This document shows, piece after piece, positions 26,927-36,125 of a DNA stretch of 64,000 bases (its first letter is position 1; each line of letters opens with the position of its first letter). Position numbers and translations under genes: made by a program. The notes under the pieces are model-generated. The model was not told where the DNA came from. It did no database searches and was given only the letters and a program-made list of their open reading frames with translations. Source of the stretch: JALORV01 sp963766365 (GTDB taxonomy: Bacteria; Pseudomonadota; Gammaproteobacteria; Burkholderiales; Burkholderiaceae_F); the NCBI GenBank assembly GCA_963766365.1, contig CAVXZK010000011.1, positions 124,001 to 188,000 of the forward strand. Direction: 5' to 3'.

Positions 26927-27790
26927 TCAAGGTCCGAGCAGGCTCGCGATCCGCCGCGAGCGAAGTACAGCATCGCCGAACTCGATGAATCCCCGTGCGT
27001 CGTCGGGCGGCAGGGCGATGCCCGTCACTTCGTCCGTCCCGTGACGCGGCGCCCAGATACTGCGTTCCGACAACACATAGACGCCGTAAGCGGCGCGCAG
27101 GCCACTCGCACGGCGCGCTTCGATCTCGCGCTGCATCGCATGTGCCGCGAGCGCCGCGTTCGTCACGACGGCCACCTCGATCAGGGCTTCGCGGTAATTG
27201 CGATGGCGCACGATGTCGGGGCCGAGCGCCGCGGTCATCCGCCTGGCCGATGCCTCGACGACGACCAGCAGGCGGTCGACCATCCCGCGAATCGCGTGCT
27301 TTGAGGCGAGCGCGAGGTAGCCGGACGGGTCCAGGAAGACGTCGACCGCGGCTGTCACCGCGCCGCAGGCGCTGTGGCCCAGCACGACAATGAGCTTGAG
27401 GCTGTCGCCAAGATGATCGATCGCGTAGTTCAGGCTGCCGCGCACGTCGTCGCCGAGCGTGTTTCCGGCGACGCGCACGACGAAGAGATCGTTGGGACCT
27501 TCGTTGAAAATCAATTCGATTGGAACACGTGCATCGGCGCAGCCGAGGACCGCCGCAAACGGTCGCTGCTGCAGCGCTCCCGCTCCGGTCGGCAGCAGGC
27601 CCAGATCGTGCGGATCGATCGGGATGATTCGACGCGAGGTCCCGGTTTCTTCTTTGAGATGGGTGAAGAGTTCCGCGAACGAACGGTTGCCATCATTCAG
27701 CCGCAGTCGAGCCGCCTCGGAGTCGCTGGGCCGCTCGCGCAGCGAAGCTTCGGCGCCGTCGTAGCGGTAGGCGATCTCGACTGTCTTCAT
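26927..27790 (-). CDS. Beta-class carbonic anhydrase
   Basis: Cytosolic zinc enzyme of 287 residues interconverting CO2 and bicarbonate. The ligands are visible as LGCADARVP (Cys and the Asp-Arg dyad) and LGHSACGAVTA (His and Cys). An N-terminal extension of about 75 residues precedes the usual core. It starts 12 bases after the stop of the SulP gene upstream on the same strand, so transporter and anhydrase are very likely co-expressed; this pairing points to bicarbonate as the SulP substrate. Confidence 0.92.
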   Translation of the reverse strand: MKTVEIAYRYDGAEASLRERPSDSEAARLRLNDGNRSFAELFTHLKEETGTSRRIIPIDPHDLGLLPTGAGALQQRPFAAVLGCADARVPIELIFNEGPNDLFVVRVAGNTLGDDVRGSLNYAIDHLGDSLKLIVVLGHSACGAVTAAVDVFLDPSGYLALASKHAIRGMVDRLLVVVEASARRMTAALGPDIVRHRNYREALIEVAVVTNAALAAHAMQREIEARRASGLRAAYGVYVLSERSIWAPRHGTDEVTGIALPPDDARGFIEFGDAVLRSRRIASLLGP

Positions 27791-27802
27791 GGGGTGCGCG
27801 CC

Positions 27803-29613
27803 CTATCGGTGATCCGGAAGAGGCGCTACCGGCACTGCAGCGGCGGGTGAACGCGCCGACTGGAGTGCGCTCTTGGCGAGTTCGGGCTTGATGCTGGAGA
27901 CTGCATCGAAGTGCGACAGATGCAACTTCCCGGTCAGTTCCTGCAGGAAGTGCGATCGCTTCAGCCGATCCATCACCGGCCCCTTCACCGCGGATAGATG
28001 CAAGGTGATTCCGCCTTCCGCGAGCCGCTTGTTGATGGCCGAGAGACTTTCGAGTGCCGACAAATCGATCGTATTCACTGCGAGGCACTCGAGGATCACA
28101 TGACGGATCGTCGGGTTGGCCGCCACCGATTCGTTGACCAGTTCCTCGATGAAGCGGGCGTTCGGAAAGTAGAGACTCGCGTCCACACGCAGCGACAAGA
28201 TCTCGGGATCCGTCACCGTCTCGTGGCGCTCGACGTTGCGGAAGTGCGAGGTCCCCGGGATCTGTCCGATGATCGCGACGTGCGGACGCGACGTGGCGTA
28301 CAGATGCAGGAAGATCGAAAGCCCGACGCCCGCGATCAGCCCCGACTCGACGCCGTCCAGCCAGGTTACGAGGATCGTCGCCACCATTGCCGCAAACTCG
28401 GCGCGGGAATATTCCCAGGTGTGCCTCAGCGCGCCGAAGTCCACGAGGGACAGCACCGCGACGATGATGATGGCGGCGAGCGCCGTCTTCGGCATGTAGA
28501 AGAGCAGCGGCGTGAGGAACAGTGTCGCGAGCCCCACGCCGATCGCCGCGAATGCGCCCGCAGCCGGCGTCTGGGCGCCGGCCTCGAAGTTCACCACCGA
28601 GCGCGACAGCGCGCCGGTAACGGGAAAGCCGCCGGAGACGGCCGAGCCGATGTCGGCGACGCCCAGCGCGATGAGCTCCTGGTCCGGGTCGACGCGCTGG
28701 CGGCGCTTGGCGGCCAGCGTGAGCGCGACAGAGATCGACTCCACGTAGCCGACGATGCAGATCAGCAGCGACGGCACCAGGAGCTTGGTCCACAGCGAAG
28801 CGTCGAACGGCGGCAGCGCGAGGCTTCGGCAGGCCGGCCGGCACCTCGCCGAGGATGCCCACGCCGCGTGCATCGAGACCAAGTAGCCCCACGGTTGCGC
28901 GTGCAGGCGACGATCGCCATCGCGGGCGCGGCCTTCGCGACGATGTCCGCGGGCCTGTCGCCGAGGCCGAAGCGCACCATCAGCGGCTTCAGGCCTCGCT
29001 TCGCCCATAGCAGGAAGACCACCGTCGCGATGCCCACCGCGGCCGTGACGGGCTTCACGTCGCCGAGATGAGGCAGCAGTGACTCGAGGATCTCCAGCAG
29101 GCTCTCGCCGTGCATCTTGACGCCGAGCAGTGGCCCAATCTGCCCGGCCGCGATCTGCACCGCTGCCGCCGTGATGAACCCCGAGACGACGGGGTGGCTC
29201 AGGAAGTTCGCAAGGAATCCGAGCCGCAGGAGCCCCATGGCGACCATCATGACGCCGGTCAGCAGTGCGATCGCGACGGCCGCGCCGACGTGCTCCGGCG
29301 TCCCCTGCGCCGCAATCTGGGCGGCTGCCGCGCCCGTCATCAGGCTCGCCACCGCAACCGGACCCACGGCCAGCGCGCGCGAAGTGCCGAAGATCGCGTA
29401 CAGCAGCAACGGCGCCATCGAGGCGTAGAGCCCGAGCTGCGGCGGCAGTCCGACCAGCAGCGCATACGCGAGCGACTGCGGAATCAGCATCATCGACACG
29501 ATCGCGGCGGCGACGAGATCGCCGACCAGCGTCTGGCCCGAATACTCCGCGCCCCATTCCAGGATCGGGAGTCGCCGGCGCAGCAGGCCAGCAAGGCTGC
29601 TCGCGGACTTCAC
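27803..29613 (-). CDS. SulP anion (probably bicarbonate) permease with STAS domain (two frameshifts)
   Basis: Inner-membrane transporter of about 602 residues, interrupted twice. The N-terminal half, read from a GTG at 29613 with GGAGG upstream, has the SulP opening (VSMMLIPQSLAYALLVGLPPQLGLY-type) up to AMAIVA. The frame then changes near 28900-28912 to give ATVGLLGLDARGVGILGEVPAGLP, and again near 28827 (an extra base in a CCGAAGCC context) to give SLALPPFDASLWTKL through the STAS domain (AVNTIDLSALESLSAI) to 27803. The length is two bases over a multiple of three, matching two insertions. It overlaps the upstream membrane-protein gene by GTGA and is followed by carbonic anhydrase. Confidence 0.85.
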
Positions 29614-30143
29614 GACCTTGCCTCCGCTCGATTCACGAGGTCGTGTCGCTTCAGGAAGAAGATTTCCTTGAGCCGGTCGCGCCCGAACACGCGCCCCAGT
29701 TCCCTGAAGGCGAAGAACGGGAACAGCGACACGAAGAGCATCAGCGTGTTGGCCAGGACGTCGAAGCCTCCCTGTTCGGCGATCTCGTGCAGCCCCGCCG
29801 CAAGGCCTCCGCCCTTCCACAGTCCGACGACCGTATGCTCGGCGATGGTGAAGGCGGCGCAGAACAGGCAGAACACGGCGGTCTTGTACAGACTGCTGTA
29901 GATCAGCGGCTTGTCCTCGAGGCTGCGGCCGAGGCGGAAGATCCTGCCGATCAGGATGACCTTGCCGAGAATGAAGGCTTCGATCAGCGGGAACCAGTAG
30001 TTCGTGTAGGCGATGTCGTACGAGGCGAGGATCAGACGCCGATACCACACAAAGGCGGCAAAGACGATCGCCAGGTAGGCGACGATCAACGCATACTCGA
30101 TCAGCTCGTGCCTGGCCTTTTGCTTCAGCGTTTCAGATTTCAT
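29610..30143 (-). CDS. Four-helix membrane protein of unknown function
   Basis: Inner-membrane protein of 177 residues with hydrophobic segments near 17-38, 50-70, 85-108 and 128-147 and charged ends. I do not recognise a characterised family. It ends overlapping the GTG start of the SulP gene, so it belongs to the SulP-carbonic anhydrase transcript and may be an accessory subunit. Charged clusters (KQKARHELIE, GRDRLKEIFFLKRHDLVNR) suggest both termini face the cytoplasm. Confidence 0.65.
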   Translation of the reverse strand: MKSETLKQKARHELIEYALIVAYLAIVFAAFVWYRRLILASYDIAYTNYWFPLIEAFILGKVILIGRIFRLGRSLEDKPLIYSSLYKTAVFCLFCAAFTIAEHTVVGLWKGGGLAAGLHEIAEQGGFDVLANTLMLFVSLFPFFAFRELGRVFGRDRLKEIFFLKRHDLVNRAEARS

Positions 30144-30163
30144 TTCATGACTGCCTGCGCGAT

Positions 30164-31294
30164 TCAGCGCGCCGAGGGCGTGTCGCCCCCGCGTCTGGAT
30201 GGATCCGCGTCCGGGTTATCCGCCACCCAGCCCATGAAGATCTTGTAGCCGAGCGTGAGCAAGGTGGCGCCGACGAACATGCCGAGGATTCCCGCGGTCG
30301 CCATGCCGCCGAGCGCGCCGAGCAGGATCACCACCATCGGCGCCTTGACGCCGCGGCCGAGCATCAGCGGCTTGAGGACGTTGTCGGCCATCCCGGCAAC
30401 TAGCAGCAGAACAGTGAAGGCAATAGCCTCGACGTTGCCATAGGTTCCCGTCCACCAGATGTAACCGATCGCTGGAATGGTGACGATCAGCGCCGGTATC
30501 TGGGCAATCCCGAGCACCAGCACGATGAGCGCCAGCAAGCCCGGCCAGGGGATGCCAGCGACCAGCAGGCAGAGGCCGACGATGATCGCCTGGATGAACG
30601 CCACACCTATGACGCCCTGGGCGACGGCGCGAATCGTCGCGGTGGACAGCCTGGCGAGTTCCTCTCCGCGCGCCGGGCCGAGGATGCGCCGGAAGATCGC
30701 AAGGCTCGCGCGCGCACCTTCTTCGCCGAAGGCCATGATGATGCCGGCGATGATGAAGGCCGCGAGAAACAGCAGCAGGCCGACGCCGATGCCCCCGACG
30801 AAACTGAGCGCCGCCTTCGCCACGTCGCCGAGTTGCGGTTGCAGGCTTTGCACCAGCGCCGGCAGATCGGTGTGCGCCTGGGACCACATGGCGTGCAGCC
30901 GCGGGCCAACGACCGGCCAGGTGGCCACGGACTCGTTCGGCGCCGGGACTACAAGTGAGTTCGACTGAACGTTCCGAATGAACTGATGCACCGAATCGCC
31001 GAGCGAAGTCATCAACACGGCAGACGGCGCGACGATCAGTGCCAGGCCCAGGATCGCGATCAGCGTCGCCGCCAGCCCGTGGCGGCCACCGAGCTTGCGG
31101 GCCACGGCATCGTGCAGCGGATACAGCGTCACCGCAAGGATCAGCGACCAGAGCAGCAGAGTCAGGAAGGGCGAGAGCGCCCGGTAGCAGAAGAAGGCCA
31201 GGACGAGCACCAGGCCGATGCGGACGAAGGCGTCCATGACGCGAGCAACGATTCGATGCTCGAGTTCGATTTGGGGTTTGTTATCAGCACTCAT
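30164..31294 (-). CDS. AI-2E family (PerM/UPF0118) transporter
   Basis: Inner-membrane protein of 376 residues with the family's helix layout: two N-terminal pairs, a periplasmic/amphipathic region (about 85-150), and four to five C-terminal helices with motifs GVAFIQAIIVGLCLLVAG, IPALIVTIPAIGYI and LKPLMLGRGVKAPMVVILLGALGGM, all typical of PF01594. Members include sodium/proton antiporters and proposed autoinducer-2 exporters; substrate is unknown here. It lies 20 bases upstream of the four-helix protein gene and could head the SulP-carbonic anhydrase operon. Confidence 0.86.
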   Translation of the reverse strand: MSADNKPQIELEHRIVARVMDAFVRIGLVLVLAFFCYRALSPFLTLLLWSLILAVTLYPLHDAVARKLGGRHGLAATLIAILGLALIVAPSAVLMTSLGDSVHQFIRNVQSNSLVVPAPNESVATWPVVGPRLHAMWSQAHTDLPALVQSLQPQLGDVAKAALSFVGGIGVGLLLFLAAFIIAGIIMAFGEEGARASLAIFRRILGPARGEELARLSTATIRAVAQGVIGVAFIQAIIVGLCLLVAGIPWPGLLALIVLVLGIAQIPALIVTIPAIGYIWWTGTYGNVEAIAFTVLLLVAGMADNVLKPLMLGRGVKAPMVVILLGALGGMATAGILGMFVGATLLTLGYKIFMGWVADNPDADPSRRGGDTPSAR

Positions 31295-31333
31295 GTCCCA
31301 CTCCCTGGCCGAACCATCCCGTTGGCACGCCCT

Positions 31334-32322
31334 CTACTTCGCCTTCCGGGCAGCTTGCGCCTCCAGCAGTTCGCCGTACTGGTTCTCCAGCACCTTCAGC
31401 GCGGTAAGGAGCGCGCCGAAGTTGCGCCAGACCTCGTCGTCCGCGGGCGCGGAGAGCCAGCTCGAGTAGCCGAGCCACGACGAGTCATACACCCTGACGT
31501 TCTTGAAGCCGAGCTCGCCCAGCACCACGGCGGTACTGCGCCGCCCGGCCGCCGCTCTGGCAGTAGACGTAGGTCTCCTTGGCGGGATCGAGCTTCGCGT
31601 AGAGCGCGGCGAGCTGGTCGCGGGGCTTGAGCGCCATGCCCGCGGAGTCCTTGACCGCGCCGCTCTTCAGCTTGGCACGCGCTTCCGGGTCGACCCAGTT
31701 CTGCTCGAACGGCACGTTGATGGCGCCCGGAACGTGCCCGCCGCGGATCGCGCGGATGTCCTCGCCGCGGTACTCCTTCGCGGAGCGCACGTCGATAATC
31801 TGCACGTCGCTGCGTTTGAGGGCCGCGACGACCGCCTTGGATTCGACGATCACGCCGGGCTGCGGCACGAGCTTGAGCGCCACCGGCTTCACCTTGACCG
31901 GCTCTGGTCGAGACCGGCTGCCTGGCTGCCCGCCACGCGTCGATGCCGTCGTGGAACACGCGCGCATGGGTCGCGCCGAAGTAGCGCAGCGTCACCAGCG
32001 CAAAGTAGGCTGACGGGACGCCGCGGTCGCCGTAGACGACGATCTCGCGCGCCGGATCGATGCCGGCGGCGCCGAGCACCTTCTCGATGTCGGCGATCGG
32101 CAGGTAGTCCTCGGTGTACTCGTTGCGCAGGGTCACGCTCGGATCGTCGACGTTGACGGCGCCCGGGATGTGGCCCTTCGCGTAGGACTCTGCGTCGCGC
32201 ACATCCCACAGCAGCGCGCCGCGCGCGACCGCCTGGCGCACGACATCGAGGTCGACGATCGACTGCGCCATCGTCGCGCTGGCAGCCAGAGCCAGCGCAA
32301 TCATCAACAGGAACTTCTTCAT
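31334..32322 (-). CDS. Exported tandem-rhodanese sulfurtransferase (two frameshifts)
   Basis: Periplasmic protein of about 329 residues. The start at 32322 has GGAGG upstream and a signal peptide MKKFLLMIALALAASATMA. The first rhodanese repeat has VYGDRG in place of an active-site cysteine loop, so it is the inactive half. The frame shifts near 31905-31912 (after PVST), and the second repeat continues as EPVKVKPVALKL with the active loop YCQSGGRAA; a further shift near 31535-31545 brings in TAVVLGELGFKNVRVYDSSW to the stop at 31334. Two extra bases in total. Tandem rhodaneses transfer sulfane sulfur from thiosulfate or mercaptopyruvate; the export signal places this one outside the cytoplasm. 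Confidence 0.82.
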
Positions 32323-32407
32323 TGCAGCCTCCATCTCCCTCTGCCAATTGACCTGAGCCCGGACGACCGTGCTCAGTTCCACGCCCCGGAGGGTCGTTCG
32401 AAGCAAG

Positions 32408-32788
32408 TCAGCTCTCCTGTTTCTTCCCCGTGGAGTCGACCTCAAGAGGCAGCCCGGCTCGCTTCCAGGCCCGCATTCCACCCTGCAGCTCGCAGGCGTT
32501 TCCGAAGCCGTGCCTTTGCAACAGGCGCACCGCCACCTTGCTGCGGCCGCCGGAGCGGCACATCGCGACGATCGGGCGCGTACCGTCAAGGCGCAGCGCG
32601 GCGATGCGCGAGCCAAGTTGGGTGACCGGCACGTTCAGCGCGCCGTCAATGTGCCCCGCTCGCCACTCGTCGCCACTGCGCACATCGATGAGCTGTGCCG
32701 TCTGTGCCTCAGCCCTTCGCATCTCATCAAGCTGCTGCGGGGAAATTCCCGGCACCTTGCCAAACGGCAACCACCAGAACATTCCCAT
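32408..32788 (-). CDS. Single-domain rhodanese-like protein
   Basis: Protein of 126 residues with one rhodanese domain. The active-site cysteine is in AMCRSGGRS (near residue 77), preceded by LIDVRSGDEWRAGHIDGALN. A hydrophobic, Trp-containing N-terminus (MGMFWWLPFGKVPGIS) could loosely associate with the membrane but is not a standard signal peptide. It likely moves sulfane sulfur between thiol carriers, together with the exported tandem rhodanese 85 bases downstream. Confidence 0.86.
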   Translation of the reverse strand: MGMFWWLPFGKVPGISPQQLDEMRRAEAQTAQLIDVRSGDEWRAGHIDGALNVPVTQLGSRIAALRLDGTRPIVAMCRSGGRSKVAVRLLQRHGFGNACELQGGMRAWKRAGLPLEVDSTGKKQES

Positions 32789-32814
32789 TGCGGCTCACCT
32801 GTTCGTGTGACAGT

Positions 32815-32842
32815 GCGTCGTGCCCGGCAGAAGGCACGACGC
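32815..32842. terminator. Perfect 10-bp hairpin, possible terminator
   Basis: GCGTCGTGCC (32815-32824), an eight-base loop, GGCACGACGC (32833-32842). It sits between the unknown protein gene (ends 32901) and the rhodanese gene on the same strand. No T-tract follows, so it may be a Rho-assisted terminator, an attenuator or an mRNA-end stabiliser. Confidence 0.45.
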
Positions 32843-32900
32843 TCTGCGCAAAGGCAGCACGGCTAGCGTTTCCGAACTGCGCTACCGGCTACTTCCACCG

Positions 32901-33578
32901 CTACAGGACGTAATTCGCGCTCGTGTCCGCGCCGTAGCCGCAGGCCTGATAGGTGCAGTGCAGGTCGTCGCGAATGATGGCCGCCCATCCGCCGCAGCGG
33001 CCGGTATCGAGCGTCAGGTCCTTGCTCAGCACCTTGGTCTCGAAGGTCCAGCCCTTCGGCAGGTTCTTCAGCTTGCTGCCGACCGTATCGAGGTTGTCGG
33101 GCGTCAGGCTCGGATCGACCGCCTTCGTGTATTCCTGCAGGACCCAGACCGGACCATTGGGCTCGCGCAGCAGATGCACGGGTTTGCCCGCCTTGAAGGT
33201 CCAGATGGTGTCGCGCCGGATCAAGCACGGCAAATAGGCGTTCTCGAACTGGGCGACCATCTCGGCCCCGGTCATGTCGCCGACCCAGTTCATATCGACA
33301 CCATGAAAGCTGACCGTGTCTCCGGCGGCGACGTCGATCTCGTCCATCATCCAGAAGCGCCCGTGGTTGACGACGCACATGTCGACTTCGAGTTCTTGCG
33401 CCAATTTCTTGGTGTCGATCTTCTTGTAGTCGTCCGGGCCGACGGGCAAGGCATTCGCCGAGTAGACGTGAGCCCGCTGCAGCCTGCCGGTGCCGACGAA
33501 GGCGCCCATGCCGTGGAACGCGGCACCGCGGGTGTTGGTTGCGCGAAATCTGCGCGTAGGACCAATTTTCAGTTTCAT
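32901..33578 (-). CDS. Unknown protein, 225 residues, next to AraC regulators
   Basis: Apparently cytosolic protein with no signal peptide or membrane helix. I do not recognise a family. It is basic at the N-terminus (MKLKIGPTRRFRATNTRG), with aromatic-rich beta-like stretches (VNHGRFWMMDEIDVAAGDTVSFHG, TIWTFKAGKPVHLL, GPVWVLQEYT) and a Cys-rich end (RCGGW, LHCTYQACGYG). The spacing of Cys and His might bind a metal. It faces the AraC regulator genes across a 279-base region containing two direct repeats, so it may be their target. The ATG is followed closely by basic residues and no obvious alternative start exists. Confidence 0.55.
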   Translation of the reverse strand: MKLKIGPTRRFRATNTRGAAFHGMGAFVGTGRLQRAHVYSANALPVGPDDYKKIDTKKLAQELEVDMCVVNHGRFWMMDEIDVAAGDTVSFHGVDMNWVGDMTGAEMVAQFENAYLPCLIRRDTIWTFKAGKPVHLLREPNGPVWVLQEYTKAVDPSLTPDNLDTVGSKLKNLPKGWTFETKVLSKDLTLDTGRCGGWAAIIRDDLHCTYQACGYGADTSANYVL

Positions 33579-33753
33579 TCTGGACTCCTATTAATTAGAG
33601 ACAAGGCGAACGCGGCGAGCCGGCCCTGCCGCCGCGGACCTCGTCAGCTTCCAACTTGGGTTTCGCTGCTCTTGCCCTGACGGTTTCATCGGGCACCGGC
33701 CATGTCCGTCTGCTGCGCATTGTCAAAGGACGCGCACAAGGACTCTTTACAAA

Positions 33754-33784
33754 TTCGGACAGACTTTTCACTATTTCGGACAGA
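33754..33784 (+). promoter_or_regulatory. Two TTCGGACAGA direct repeats, 21 bp apart (candidate AraC operator)
   Basis: TTCGGACAGA occurs at 33754-33763 and again at 33775-33784, a period of 21 bases or two helical turns, on the same face of DNA. This is the usual geometry for AraC-family half-sites. The repeats lie in the intergenic region shared by the unknown gene (33578) and the first AraC gene (33858). Confidence 0.6.
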
Positions 33785-33857
33785 GCCGGTTTTCCCGGTT
33801 GCGAAATGTCAACCCGAGACGCTTGCCTTGATTAACTGGTAGCCCCTGTAGGTTCGG

Positions 33858-34985
33858 ATGGACTCACGAGTCGACCGCTTTGCGCCGCTTCGACTGAAGG
33901 CGCCACCGGCCACGCCGCTGGACCCGATGATTCGTGTCGGGGCCATTGCGGCGGTGCCCGGCGTGATCCGCAGCCTGGGTGCCGATCCCGCGCAGGTGCT
34001 GGCGGAAGCGGGTTTCAAGCCTTCGCTGTTTGACGATCCGAACAAACCGATCTCCTTTGCCACACGAAGCCGCCTGATCGCCCGCTGCGCCGCGCTAACG
34101 GGATGCCCTCATTTCGGCCTGCTGGTCGGCGCGCAGGGTGGCTTGCATTCGCTCGGCCTGGTGGGACTGCTCGCGGAGTACTCGCCCGATGTCCGCACCG
34201 CGCTGCACAGTCTGGTGCGCTTCTTCCACCACCACCTGCGGGGCGCATCGATCGACGTGGTTGTCGACGGCGAGCTTGCGATCCTCGACTACACGATCTA
34301 TCAGCCCGGTACCGAAGCGACGGGCCAGATCGGTGCCGCCGCCATGGCGGGAGCGGTCAACATCATGCGCGGCCTGTGCGGCGCGGACTGGAATCCCAGC
34401 GAAGTGATGCTGGCGCATCGTAGACCCGCCGACGTCGAACCGTACCGGCGGATTTTCCGTGCCCCGATTCGTTTCGACGCCGAGCAGAACGCGCTCATCT
34501 TCCCGGCATCGTGGCTCAGCCATCGGCTGGCCGAACGCGAGCCGGCCATTCGTCGCCTGCTCAAGGAGAAGATCGACGCGCTTGAGGCACAGTTCCGGCA
34601 CGATTTTCCAGAACAGGTCAGGCGCGTCCTGCGCATTGCACTGCTGAGCGACCGCACGAGTATTGAAGACATCTCGGCTCTCTTCTCGATGCAGCCCCGC
34701 ACGCTGAACCGGCGCCTGAACGCCTTCGGACTCAGCTTTCAGGATCTTGTGGACGAAGGCCGTTACGAGATCGCGCGCCAGGCGCTCCTCGACACCGACA
34801 TGAACGTGGCCCATGTCGCGGCGCTGCTCGACTATGCCGACGCGAGTTCGTTCGTGCGTGCCTTCCAGCGATGGAGCGGGAAGACTCCCAGCCAATGGCG
34901 GAACGACCAGAAAAGGCAAGAGCAGCGTGAGAGTGGAAATCAAGCGACCGCGCGCGATGCAGGTGTGGAGCGCACCGACGAGTAG
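33858..34985 (+). CDS. AraC-family transcription regulator (copy 1)
   Basis: DNA-binding protein of 375 residues. An N-terminal ligand-sensing domain of the Arabinose_bd type (about 35-220; LGADPAQVLAEAGF and CPHFGLLVGAQGGLHSLGLVG) is followed by a C-terminal double helix-turn-helix (about 255-350) with SIEDISALFSMQPRTLNRRL and the signature YADASSFVRAFQRWSGKTPSQWR. Such regulators (OruR/AlkR/MmsR-like) sense small molecules and activate nearby genes. Its target may be the divergent unknown gene, itself, or the following paralogue. A basic, Gln-rich tail extends beyond the HTH. Confidence 0.93.
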   Translation: MDSRVDRFAPLRLKAPPATPLDPMIRVGAIAAVPGVIRSLGADPAQVLAEAGFKPSLFDDPNKPISFATRSRLIARCAALTGCPHFGLLVGAQGGLHSLGLVGLLAEYSPDVRTALHSLVRFFHHHLRGASIDVVVDGELAILDYTIYQPGTEATGQIGAAAMAGAVNIMRGLCGADWNPSEVMLAHRRPADVEPYRRIFRAPIRFDAEQNALIFPASWLSHRLAEREPAIRRLLKEKIDALEAQFRHDFPEQVRRVLRIALLSDRTSIEDISALFSMQPRTLNRRLNAFGLSFQDLVDEGRYEIARQALLDTDMNVAHVAALLDYADASSFVRAFQRWSGKTPSQWRNDQKRQEQRESGNQATARDAGVERTDE

Positions 34986-35022
34986 CCTGTTGCTCTGAGG
35001 GCTGTCCCGATTCACTTTGGAA

Positions 35023-36102
35023 ATGCGAAAAGTCCCACTTCAAGCCAGGCCCGCCATACGAGGGGCAGCCGCGAAGCCCAGGTCCAACGGGTCGACGGTG
35101 CGCATGGGCACCGTTCTGGTCATTCCCGCGCTACTGAAGAGCCTTGGTGCCGACCCCGAGAAGGTGCTGGCCGAAGCGGGCGTCGACCTCAAGCTGTTCG
35201 ATGACCCCGAACACCGCATCTCGCTCGCCGCACACAACCGCATCGTCCAGCACTGCGCGGACCGAACCCGTTGCCCGCACTTCGGCCTGCTGGTCGGCCA
35301 GCAGGATGGACTGCAATCGCTCGGGCTAATGGGCCTGCTGGTGAAGTACTCGCTCGACGTACAAACGGCGCTGGACTGCCTCGTGCGACATCTGCGGGTT
35401 CACGTCCGCGGCGCCCGAGCGAATCTGATCGTTGAAGCAAAGTGGGCGATCCTCACTTGGGAAATCCACGAGCCGGGGGTCGAGGCCATCGATCAGGTCG
35501 GCGACGGCGCAGTCGCCGTCTACTACAACATCCTCGGTGAACTGTGCGGCCCCGATTGGAAACCGAGCGAGGCTTGGTTTGCGCATCGCCGGCCTGCGGA
35601 TATCACACCGTTCCGCGAGTTCTTCCGGGCTCCGTTGCGGTTCGACGCTGAGCAGTTCGCGCTGGTGTTCCCGGCCGCGCTGTTGCAACGCCCTCTGCCC
35701 GAAGTCGACGCGCAGTTGCGCCGTCTGCTGCAAACCGAGATCGATGTACTCCAGGAGCAGTATCAGGACGACTTTCCGCAGCAGGTACGAAGCGTGCTGC
35801 GCACAGCGCTACTGACGGGTCACCTCAAGGCCGACGAGGTGGCCGGCGTCTTCGGGATGCACTGCCGCACGCTGCATCGCCGCCTCAGCGAATGCGGCAC
35901 CGGATTCCAGCAACTCGTGGACGAGAGTCGCTTCGCATTCGCCCAGCAGCTGCTGCAGGATTCGTCGATGGATCTCGGCGAAATCTCCCAGTTGCTCGGC
36001 TACGCGGCCCCGGGTGTTTTCACTCGGGCGTTTCAGCGCTGGAGCGGAACGACACCGGCCGCTTGGCGGGCGGAACGCAGGGTGCCGATGCGTCGCGCGT
36101 AG
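35023..36102 (+). CDS. AraC-family transcription regulator (copy 2, tandem paralogue)
   Basis: Protein of 359 residues with the same architecture as the preceding gene: sensor domain (LGADPEKVLAEAGVDLKLFDDPEHRIS and CPHFGLLVGQQDGLQSLGLMG) and C-terminal HTH (ADEVAGVFGMHCRTLHRRL ... YAAPGVFTRAFQRWSGTTPAAWR). Long matching blocks throughout show a tandem duplication followed by divergence, mainly in the ligand part. ATG at 35023 is used; a TTG two codons upstream and an internal ATG at 35104 are alternatives. It converges on the SLC13 carrier gene, 23 bases away. Confidence 0.92.
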   Translation: MRKVPLQARPAIRGAAAKPRSNGSTVRMGTVLVIPALLKSLGADPEKVLAEAGVDLKLFDDPEHRISLAAHNRIVQHCADRTRCPHFGLLVGQQDGLQSLGLMGLLVKYSLDVQTALDCLVRHLRVHVRGARANLIVEAKWAILTWEIHEPGVEAIDQVGDGAVAVYYNILGELCGPDWKPSEAWFAHRRPADITPFREFFRAPLRFDAEQFALVFPAALLQRPLPEVDAQLRRLLQTEIDVLQEQYQDDFPQQVRSVLRTALLTGHLKADEVAGVFGMHCRTLHRRLSECGTGFQQLVDESRFAFAQQLLQDSSMDLGEISQLLGYAAPGVFTRAFQRWSGTTPAAWRAERRVPMRRA

Positions 36103-36125
36103 GGACGCCCGGCCGGAACGGGTTC

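Noticed and set aside
33799..33812. Possible FNR box (TTGCG-AAAT-GTCAA) before the AraC gene
   Set aside because: Only seven of ten consensus positions match, too weak next to the three better sites.
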